NCBI GenBank assembly: GCA_902762355.1
Contig: CACWNR010000012.1
Span: 1-54,880 of the forward strand
Direction: 5' to 3'
DNA: 54,880 nt
Source of the DNA: an uncultured Bacteroidales bacterium
Lineage (GTDB): Bacteria > Bacteroidota > Bacteroidia > Bacteroidales > Paludibacteraceae
The notes beneath the pieces were generated by a model. The model was given only the letters and a program-made list of their open reading frames with translations, ran no database searches and was not told where the DNA came from. The first letter of the stretch is position 1, and every line of letters starts with the position of its first letter. Shown here in pieces: positions 1 to 5,881 of the stretch. A program made the position numbers and the translations under genes.

Positions 1-86
1 TTGAGGGTCGTTGTAGACGACAACGTTGATAGGCTGCAGGTGTACAATGGTGACATAAAGCCGAGCAGTACTAATTGCCCGAATCT
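1..86 (+). rRNA. 23S rRNA, 3' end (partial)
   Basis: The first ~86 bases match the conserved 3' end of bacterial 23S rRNA: the GTTGATAGGCTGCAGGTGTA segment is followed by CCGAGCAGTACTAATTGCCC, the strand that closes the 5'/3' terminal helix. The rest of the gene lies before the window. The exact 3' end is estimated by analogy. A complete 5S gene follows on the same strand about 315 bases later. Confidence 0.93.
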
Positions 87-134
87 TTTTCTAAAAAAGG
101 TTTTTTGCATTTCGCGGCTCCGCCGCTGAATTGC

Positions 135-158
135 AACCTTCTTTCAAGAAGGTTTTTT
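135..158 (+). terminator. intrinsic terminator-like hairpin after 23S rRNA
   Basis: AACCTTCTT (135-143) pairs perfectly with AAGAAGGTT (146-154) across a two-base gap and is followed by a T run. It lies between 23S and 5S, so either it is read through (rRNA antitermination) or the 5S is partly made separately. Confidence 0.55.
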
Positions 159-161
159 AAT

Positions 162-236
162 GAGTGAAGGAGTGAAGGAATGAAAGAGTGAACGATTTTC
201 GTTAATTCTTTAAACTTTAATTCTTTAATTCTTTAC
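162..236 (+). repeat. 8-bp and 7/8-bp short tandem repeats
   Basis: Four octamers of the form GAGTGAAG run from 162 to 193. They are followed by degenerate TTTAATTC units from about 203 to 236. This is simple tandem structure in the rRNA spacer. Related 7-11 bp arrays recur elsewhere in the window. Confidence 0.7.
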
Positions 237-401
237 CTGCGAACTTAGTTCGCTAAAGCCCGTGAGGCTTTACATTCGTTGATCTGTCAACCCCATATGG
301 TGGTTGAGTGTAGTGGTGGCTTGGTTTTCACCATTAAGCGGCATAGCCGCGTCACCATTGAGCAAGCTTTGCTTGCGCTCATTCCATCATTAACCTTTAT
401 T

Positions 402-511
402 AAGGTGGTTATAGCGCTGAGGTCCCACCCCTTCCCATTCCGAACAGGGTCGTTAAGCTCAGCATCGCCGATGGTACTGCACTGCGTTGTGGGAGAGTAG
501 GTAGCCGCCAT
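402..511 (+). rRNA. 5S ribosomal RNA
   Basis: The sequence has the conserved 5S landmarks in order: GGTGGTTATAGCGCTGAGGT, then CCCATTCCGAACAGGGTCGT, TTAAGCTCAGC, CGATGGTACTGC and a GGGAGAGTAGGTAGCCGCC end that pairs with the 5' strand. Its length of about 110 nt is normal. It lies downstream of 23S on the same strand and ends just before an intrinsic terminator. Ends are accurate to a few bases. Confidence 0.93.
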
Positions 512-515
512 TTTT

Positions 516-550
516 AAGCCCTCGTTATCGTAAGATAGCGGGGGCTTTTA
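516..550 (+). terminator. rRNA operon terminator
   Basis: AAGCCCTCGTTATC (516-529) pairs with GATAGCGGGGGCTT (534-547) with one or two imperfections and is followed by TTTA. It lies immediately behind the 5S gene, where the rRNA operon is expected to stop. Confidence 0.8.
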
Positions 551-596
551 AAATGTCTTCTCCCTTACTCTCCATATTGTAGTGTAGTACAGAGGG

Positions 597-722
597 AACC
601 GATGTGTACTGCCGCGTTGTGCCGGTGAAGGAGTGCCTTGAATGGCACTCCGAGTTTCGCGCCCGAGGTGTTCCCACACCGAGGACTACGCGCGGAACAT
701 AGAACAAACAGGTAGCCGCCAC
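597..722 (+). pseudogene. degenerate second 5S rRNA 3' end, interrupted
   Basis: At 597-625 the sequence CCGATGTGTACTGC followed by CGCGTTGTG resembles the 3' half of the 5S gene (CGATGGTACTGC, then TGCGTTGTG). At 710-720 the 5S terminal block GGTAGCCGCC reappears, followed like the real gene by a terminator. About 80 bases between these blocks do not match 5S and contain two hairpins, one a perfect GGAGTGCC/GGCACTCC stem. I read this as a decayed or interrupted 5S duplicate. The 5' half is not recognisable, so chance similarity cannot be excluded. Confidence 0.45.
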
Positions 723-727
723 TTTCG

Positions 728-760
728 GAGCCCTTCAAGAGCAATCTTGAGGGGTTCTTT
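728..760 (+). terminator. terminator behind the 5S-like remnant
   Basis: CCCTTCAAGA (731-740) pairs with TCTTGAGGGG (745-754) over a GCAA tetraloop and is followed by TTCTTT. It sits in the same position relative to GTAGCCGCC as the terminator of the real 5S gene. From here to 900 I see only two triloop palindromes and a 7-bp array (AAATCAT units, 877-897). Confidence 0.65.
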
Positions 761-899
761 GTCTGTAGTGACTTTGTACCACTCTCCATGTTGCCACGCA
801 GGCTCTGCCTGCAGCAATCGGGCTTTGCCCGAAGCATTTATCAATTATCACTTGCACCGCACCCATAACCCATTTAAAATCATAAATCATAAATAAAAA

Positions 900-931
900 T
901 TTGCCCATCTCGCAGAAAAGCTGTATCTTCG
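900..931 (+). promoter_or_regulatory. Bacteroidota-type promoter for the 1027 gene
   Basis: TTTG at 900-903 and TATCTTCG at 924-931 (one mismatch to TAnnTTTG) are separated by 20 bp, as in the other promoters of this window. Transcription would start near 938, which places the following 11-bp repeats in the 5' leader. Confidence 0.5.
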
Positions 932-950
932 CAGCGAATTTGATATGTTT

Positions 951-994
951 ACCGACGGTCAACCGACGGTGAACCGACAGTCAACTATAACGTC
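951..994 (+). repeat. 11-bp tandem repeat array in a 5' leader
   Basis: Three contiguous 11-bp units (ACCGACGGTCA, with one or two changes per copy) occupy 951-983, and a degenerate fourth extends to 994. The array ends 32 bp before the ATG of the 1027 gene. Arrays of the same period occur upstream of three other genes in the window. Confidence 0.75.
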
Positions 995-1026
995 ATTTGT
1001 ACGTATAACCAATAAACACCCTTTTT

Positions 1027-1374
1027 ATGTCTGAAATCATCACCTCATCCGGAATCGACATCATCCGTGGGAAGTTCAAAAAATCAGATGCCGGTTACTT
1101 CTATGTCCGCAACGGCAAACAATTCTATCGTACCCGCGAGGAGGGTTATCAGAAGAACCAGTCTCCGCGCCAGAAATGGAATTCTGACGCCTTTAAGTAT
1201 GCGCATGGACAACTACACCAACTCATGTCCGATCCGGCCTCTGTAGCGCAATTAAAAGCCGAATACGAAGCAGCCAACCATGTCGCTTCTAATGGCAAGT
1301 CCTATACCACTCTTCGCGCCTGGAAATTCAACTCTCTCTTGCACGAATACAAACAATCCCATCCGTTTGAATAA
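1027..1374 (+). CDS. conserved hypothetical protein, 115 aa
   Basis: This is a short soluble protein with no signal peptide or membrane segment. It is rich in Lys, Tyr and Gln and contains the segments GKFKKSDAGYFYVRNGKQFY and SYTTLRAWKFNSLLHEYKQS. The regular composition, a promoter-like sequence about 100 bp upstream and an ATG start argue that it is a real gene. I do not recognise a characterised family. The many aromatic and basic residues would fit a small nucleic-acid-associated protein, but that is only an impression. It is monocistronic: the next gene has its own promoter. Confidence 0.7.
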   Translation: MSEIITSSGIDIIRGKFKKSDAGYFYVRNGKQFYRTREEGYQKNQSPRQKWNSDAFKYAHGQLHQLMSDPASVAQLKAEYEAANHVASNGKSYTTLRAWKFNSLLHEYKQSHPFE

Positions 1375-1439
1375 ATCGCCCGTTTTGGCTCTCTAAACGC
1401 AAAACTTTAAACTCTAAACGAAAAATTCTCCGATTTTTC

Positions 1440-1470
1440 TTGCATATATGCCGATTTTTGTGTAACTTTG
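1440..1470 (+). promoter_or_regulatory. promoter of the DUF4143 ATPase gene
   Basis: TTGCATATA starts at 1440 and a perfect TAACTTTG lies at 1463-1470, with 20 bp between TTG and TAAC. The same TTGCATAT/TAACTTTGC pair recurs at several other genes here. The start site would be near 1477, just before the leader repeats. Confidence 0.75.
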
Positions 1471-1479
1471 CAGCGAATT

Positions 1480-1594
1480 TCGTTGGAAAAATGTAACGAT
1501 TTGCGTAAAAAGTCGTTGGAAAAATGTATTACTTAATGAAAAAACTCATTAAAAAAACGTGACGATTAACGCAAAAAGTCGCTTGAAAAACGTA
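1480..1594 (+). repeat. direct repeats in the ATPase leader
   Basis: The 16-mer TCGTTGGAAAAATGTA occurs at 1480-1495 and 1513-1528, and a diverged third copy lies at 1579-1594. Each later copy is preceded by CGYAAAAAG. A small inverted repeat, TAATGA/TCATTA, lies at 1534-1551. The whole array falls between the predicted transcription start and the start codon, so it would be part of the mRNA leader. Confidence 0.7.
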
Positions 1595-1613
1595 ATTGCA
1601 AACAGATTATATT

Positions 1614-3026
1614 ATGTATAAACGGAAGATCGAAGACTATCTTTTGCAATGGAAAGAGAATCCAAAGCACAAACCCATCGTTATTAAGGGTGTCCGTCAG
1701 TGCGGCAAGACCAGCAGCGTGAAGGCTTTTGCCAAAACGCATTATGATCATGTCGTATATTTGGATTTCCGCGAGCATAGGGAATATAAACATTTCTTTC
1801 AGCCCAGTTTGGATGTTGACGAGATCATTATGCGCATCTCGGCAACTTTGCCGTCGTTGGTTATTGAGCCGCATAAGACCTGCTTTGTTTTTGATGAGAT
1901 ACAAGATTGCCCCATGGCTCGTGCGTCTCTTAAATATTTCTATCTTGACGGACGCTATGACGTGCTTTGTACCGGATCTTTGTTGGGCGTGAATGGTTAC
2001 AAGACTCAAGAGGAACAAAAGGAGGAAGATGAGGCTTCTATTCCTGTCGGCTTCGAACATATTGTCGATATGTACCCGATGGATTTTGAGGAATGGCTAT
2101 GGGCGAACGGCATCAGGGAAGAGCATATTGCCCTTTTGCGCAAGCATTTCCAAGAAGAGACTCCTGTTGACGAAGCCATTCATTTTAGAATGCGCGAACT
2201 GCTGTTGCAATATGTGTTTGTGGGCGGAATGCCGGAAGCGGTGAGTACTTTCTTGACAACCAGACAAGTAGGTCCGCTGTTGGAGGTGCAACGTCAGATT
2301 ATTGATAGCTACAAAGCCGATATGATCAAATATGCGCGTACCGAAGATAAGTCGCGTATTCGTGAATGCTTTGAGTCCATTCCCCGGCAGCTGGCGAAGG
2401 AGAATAAGAAATTTACCTATACTGCAGTACGTCCCAACGGCCGAGGCAAAGATTATGCCGGTAGCCTGCAATGGATAGAAGACGCAGGTATCATCCGTCG
2501 TTGTTACAATACGGAAATAACCGAACTTCCCTTGGAAGGCAATGCCATACAAGACCAGTTTAAGGTGTACATGGCGGATACGGGTTTGTTTGTCAGTATG
2601 TTGGAAGACGGTACGGCCTCAAGTATTATTCAAGGGCAGTTAGGTGCATATAAAGGCGCTATCTATGAGAATCTGATGGCAGATATATTGGGTAAGATGG
2701 GGCGTAAACTCTATTATTACCATAAAGATAGCGGACTGGAGATTGATTTCTTGATACGCCATCAAGGCGAGTGCGTTTTGTTGGAGTGCAAGGCCAGAGG
2801 CGGCAATGCCAAGTCCCTGCAGACCATACTCAAACATCCCGAGAAATATCATGTGTACCATGCCATCAAATGTGGTGATTACAACGTGGGGCGCAACGAA
2901 GCCTTATTGACCATACCACTATATATGGCATTCCTTTTGGACCTCGCTCCGGAAGATATGGTATTGGAGCCGATAGACACAGATCAACTCACCCAATTTG
3001 CCAAGGGGGCCCTCACCGACCGATGA
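1614..3026 (+). CDS. AAA ATPase with DUF4143 C-terminal domain
   Basis: This 470-residue protein belongs to the AAA_14/DUF4143 group of Bacteroidota ATPases. Walker A is GVRQCGKT at residues 26-33 and Walker B is FVFDEIQD near residue 90. The C-terminal third carries a nuclease-like pattern, EIDFLI followed by LLECKARG, of the kind seen in degenerate PD-(D/E)XK folds. I chose the ATG at 1614 rather than 1596 because family members begin with a basic, aromatic residue run just before the P-loop (here MYKRKIEDYL). Cellular function is not established for this family; roles in mobile-element or toxin-antitoxin-like contexts have been suggested. It stands directly before the AT-rich defence cassette but has its own promoter. 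A remnant of another member lies beyond the cassette. Confidence 0.85.
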   Translation: MYKRKIEDYLLQWKENPKHKPIVIKGVRQCGKTSSVKAFAKTHYDHVVYLDFREHREYKHFFQPSLDVDEIIMRISATLPSLVIEPHKTCFVFDEIQDCPMARASLKYFYLDGRYDVLCTGSLLGVNGYKTQEEQKEEDEASIPVGFEHIVDMYPMDFEEWLWANGIREEHIALLRKHFQEETPVDEAIHFRMRELLLQYVFVGGMPEAVSTFLTTRQVGPLLEVQRQIIDSYKADMIKYARTEDKSRIRECFESIPRQLAKENKKFTYTAVRPNGRGKDYAGSLQWIEDAGIIRRCYNTEITELPLEGNAIQDQFKVYMADTGLFVSMLEDGTASSIIQGQLGAYKGAIYENLMADILGKMGRKLYYYHKDSGLEIDFLIRHQGECVLLECKARGGNAKSLQTILKHPEKYHVYHAIKCGDYNVGRNEALLTIPLYMAFLLDLAPEDMVLEPIDTDQLTQFAKGALTDR

Positions 3027-3101
3027 GCGGGAGAAGACCAAGAGACGAGCGGGACAAAAAAGAGAAAAGCCAAAAAGGGCCATGCTGGGTGGGGAGGACG
3101 T

Positions 3102-3164
3102 GAAAGTGTTCTGAATGTATTGTGAATGTGTTGTTCTCGGAAGATGGTCCCGTGATGGTCCTGT
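3102..3164. repeat. 11-bp tandem repeat array between ATPase and SIR2 gene
   Basis: Three contiguous 11-mers (3102-3134, type GAATGTATTGT) are followed after 8 bp by two more of another sequence (3143-3164, type GATGGTCCCGT). The array lies in the 259-bp gap between the ATPase and the SIR2-like gene. The rest of that gap holds no gene that I can support. A weak promoter-like GATATTTG is present at 3260-3267. Confidence 0.65.
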
Positions 3165-3285
3165 CCTAAACTGCACATTGGACCGGTAAACAGAGGTGCC
3201 ACGCATGAACTGCAGCAAACCAAAACAAGCGGAATGAAAAGAGATATAGTAAATAGTTAGATATTTGTAGAATTAAAGTGATAAT

Positions 3286-4374
3286 ATGAGCAAAGTGGTA
3301 TATTTATTAGGGGCGGGAGCAAGTTATGGAAGCAGAGGCGTTTTGCAGAATTTTATTGTGCCATTTATGAGTACAGACAAAGCAGAAGCCCCTAAAGGAA
3401 TCATTCGGGGATTTCCTGTGCTTAATGAATTTCCAAAAGCTGTTTCTCAAATGCAAAGAGAAATAGGAAGCATGAAAGACTTTGGAGAAGATAACAAAAA
3501 AATAATAAAAGAAATCTTACAAAGTATCTTAAATGTCAGTAAAGAGTTTCCGACCATAGATACATATGCAAAAATGCTCTACACCACGAAACAATTTGAA
3601 AAATATGAACAATTCAAAGAACAAATAGCGTTGTTTTTCTTAATCTGGCAAAGGTCACACAAACACGATATTCGTTATGATGCCTTTATTGCATCTCTGA
3701 TTGATGCAGAGACAGCAGAATTTCCACCAATGACCATTTTGTCGTGGAATTATGATATGCAGTTTGAAATGTCATATTCCAAATATATTACAGAAGGAAA
3801 GGCTTTGTGGAAAATATGGGATAAATTGAATGTGTGCTGCAAATCCAATGGAAGTTTGCCGAAATACGATGTGCAACAACCATTCGCTTTCATCAAACTA
3901 AATGGTTCTGCAATGTTTCATACTTCAGAACAAGATAATAGCTCATTACGCTATACTTTGCAAGATGTCCTATGGAGCTCCACAGAAGGAGAGCAATTTA
4001 TTTGTGATATTTGTACTATTTATGAAAATGCTCAGCATAAAAATATCTATTCCATACCTAAATATGTAAATGAGTTGTCTTATGCCTGGGATGATTTCGG
4101 AAGAGATTATATAAAACAGAATATAGAACAACGAGTAGAAGATTGTGAAACTCTTGTGATAATTGGCTACTCTTTCCCGTATGTAAATAGAGAGATTGAT
4201 AGACATGTTTTCTCAAGTATGCCTAATCTTAAAACAATATATGTACAGGATAAAGATGCCACTAATGTATCAGAACGCGTCACTGCAATATATGAGTACT
4301 TAAAAATGAGAGTACCAAGAATCATTCCCAAAACGGATGTGGGACAGTTTTTCATTCCGAATGAATTAGGTTAA
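3286..4374 (+). CDS. SIR2-like domain protein (putative defence NADase)
   Basis: This 362-residue protein shows the hallmarks of the SIR2-like superfamily: an N-terminal GAGAS loop at residues 9-13 after a hydrophobic strand (VVYLLGAGAS), a SWNYD motif with Asn155 and Asp157, KLNGS at about 205-208, and IGYSFP near residue 294 in the closing nucleotide-fold half. Proteins of this group in bacterial defence islands bind NAD+, and many degrade it to stop phage-infected cells. The sequence supports the fold but not the activity. It has no transmembrane segment. It is the first gene of a same-strand set with gaps of 43, 15 and 2 bp, suggesting one operon. Base composition is clearly more AT-rich than in the genes after 10261, consistent with acquisition by transfer. 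Confidence 0.85.
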   Translation: MSKVVYLLGAGASYGSRGVLQNFIVPFMSTDKAEAPKGIIRGFPVLNEFPKAVSQMQREIGSMKDFGEDNKKIIKEILQSILNVSKEFPTIDTYAKMLYTTKQFEKYEQFKEQIALFFLIWQRSHKHDIRYDAFIASLIDAETAEFPPMTILSWNYDMQFEMSYSKYITEGKALWKIWDKLNVCCKSNGSLPKYDVQQPFAFIKLNGSAMFHTSEQDNSSLRYTLQDVLWSSTEGEQFICDICTIYENAQHKNIYSIPKYVNELSYAWDDFGRDYIKQNIEQRVEDCETLVIIGYSFPYVNREIDRHVFSSMPNLKTIYVQDKDATNVSERVTAIYEYLKMRVPRIIPKTDVGQFFIPNELG

Positions 4375-4417
4375 GCGGCTAAGACAATATTAATTTGACT
4401 ATATAGGAAATTGAACG

Positions 4418-5866
4418 ATGGCTAAGCAACAAGAAGATAATACGCTCACTCTCAATTTTGAAGAAGCTGGAATTGAGAACAAAAAGAGTATTCGTCTCTT
4501 CCGAGATTATGAGGAGAGACACTTCTTGATTGGCTATATTCCTCCAAAAACAAAAGACTGGATTCGGGAAAACAAACTTTACAACATCCGCGCTGGAGCA
4601 GAAAACTGCAAAGGTGGAGTAGATGAGAAAGATCCTAATTCATATGCCGTTGACTACATCGTTCTTTACGAGAATCGCTACAACAACCGCTGTCAAATCT
4701 TTAAAGCCGATGCGTGCCAATATAAGTCTCGCGAAGAGATGGCTGAACTCAAATACCCAGATCCGCATAGCGACTATATGGTCTTCACGTTAGGAGAGGA
4801 GGTAAAATTTGAAAAATTTAGTCTACGCTGGCTGCTTAATCAAGAAAACGAGCACAAGAAAGGAACGCCATTATTCCTAACCGGAAAGGAGTTATTTTAC
4901 CGTGCTCATAAAGGTATGAAGGGACGTTATGGCGAACAGTTGCTGCTCGGATTGGATGTGAATATGAATGCCAAACCATTTGTGAAATGGGCAGGAGGGA
5001 AGGGCAAACTGTTAGATACCATTGATAATAAAATACCAAGAGAATTTTTAGAGAGACCTGTAACGTATATTGATCCGTTTGTTGGAGGTGGCGCTGTGAT
5101 GTTTCATATACTGAAGAATCACCCGAATTTTAATCGAGTAATTATTAATGATATCAACCCTGCCTTAATTAACTGCTATCGCATCATACAACAGAGTCCG
5201 GATCAATTGATTGAAGGTTTACGTGAACTGGAACTACTATATTACGCTTGCCAGAACCGAGAAGAACGAACAGAACTATATATGGCGATGCGCGATGAAT
5301 ATAACGCACCTGAATTAAATAGGAATTCACTTCGTGCTGCTGTGCTCTTTATGTTTTTGAATAAAACTTGCTTTAATGGTCTCTACCGAGAGAACAAAGT
5401 TGGAGCATTCAACGTTCCGCTTGGCAGCTATGTGCACCCTACTATCTGTAATGCCGATAGTATTCGATATGCACATCAAACGCTGCAAGGAGTGACGATC
5501 TTATGTGGTGACTACAAAGGTATTCTTGAACACGTAGATTGGAACGAAAACAATTTCTTCTACTTTGATCCTCCATATCGTCCTTTATTAGGCGCAACTA
5601 ATTTTAAGAACTACAGTAGGATGGAATTTGGAGATTCACAACAAGAAGAATTAGCTGAGTTCTGTGGCTTAATCCACCAGCATGGAGGAAAATTCCTTCT
5701 TAGCAATTCGGATAGCGAGATTGAAGAAGGAGTTAATTACTTTGAAAGGCTTTATGAGCACGAGGGATATATTTTTGAGAGAGTATATGCTCCAAGATAT
5801 ATAAACGCATATGTATCTAAACGCGAGAATGCATCCGAAGTACTTATCCATAATTACGAAATATAA
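4418..5866 (+). CDS. Dam/DpnM-type DNA adenine-N6 methyltransferase with extra N-terminal domain
   Basis: Residues ~185-482 form a D12-class (alpha) adenine methyltransferase. Motif X is PFVKWAGGKGK near residue 187, the SAM-binding motif I is DPFVGGGA near 219, and the catalytic DPPY is at about 384-387 (FFYFDPPYRPL). FNGLYRENKVGAFNVPLG and LLSNSDSE match the DpnM/Dam pattern, so GATC is the most likely target, by inference only. The first ~180 residues are not part of the methyltransferase and do not match a domain I recognise. They are charged and aromatic-rich and could be a DNA-recognition or modified-base-reading module. The protein is 482 aa, against about 270-290 for a stand-alone Dam. 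Its position between a SIR2-like gene and a nuclease/helicase pair suggests it marks self DNA for the neighbouring effector genes. Confidence 0.9.
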   Translation: MAKQQEDNTLTLNFEEAGIENKKSIRLFRDYEERHFLIGYIPPKTKDWIRENKLYNIRAGAENCKGGVDEKDPNSYAVDYIVLYENRYNNRCQIFKADACQYKSREEMAELKYPDPHSDYMVFTLGEEVKFEKFSLRWLLNQENEHKKGTPLFLTGKELFYRAHKGMKGRYGEQLLLGLDVNMNAKPFVKWAGGKGKLLDTIDNKIPREFLERPVTYIDPFVGGGAVMFHILKNHPNFNRVIINDINPALINCYRIIQQSPDQLIEGLRELELLYYACQNREERTELYMAMRDEYNAPELNRNSLRAAVLFMFLNKTCFNGLYRENKVGAFNVPLGSYVHPTICNADSIRYAHQTLQGVTILCGDYKGILEHVDWNENNFFYFDPPYRPLLGATNFKNYSRMEFGDSQQEELAEFCGLIHQHGGKFLLSNSDSEIEEGVNYFERLYEHEGYIFERVYAPRYINAYVSKRENASEVLIHNYEI

Positions 5867-5881
5867 AAAAAACACGCAAAT

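Larger units (their letters stand above)
114..376. repeat. cluster of small palindromes in the 23S-5S spacer
   Basis: The long 23S-5S spacer holds several short perfect hairpins, most with a three-base loop: GCGGC-TCC-GCCGC (114-126), GCGAAC-TTA-GTTCGC (239-253), GCGGC-ATA-GCCGC (338-350) and GCAAGC-TTT-GCTTGC (362-376). TAAAGCC-CGTGA-GGCTTTA (254-272) has a five-base loop. Stem sequences differ while the architecture is kept. Two more lie at 798-812 and 818-832. Origin and role are unknown. Confidence 0.6.

Noticed and set aside
279-511. Small open frames on both strands over the 5S region
   Set aside because: They overlap the 5S rRNA and its spacer palindromes and have no protein-like features.
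951-994. 11-bp arrays as CRISPR or origin iterons
   Set aside because: Units are too short and have no spacers for CRISPR. For iterons, no replication initiator gene or AT-rich unwinding region is near, and the arrays recur before unrelated genes.
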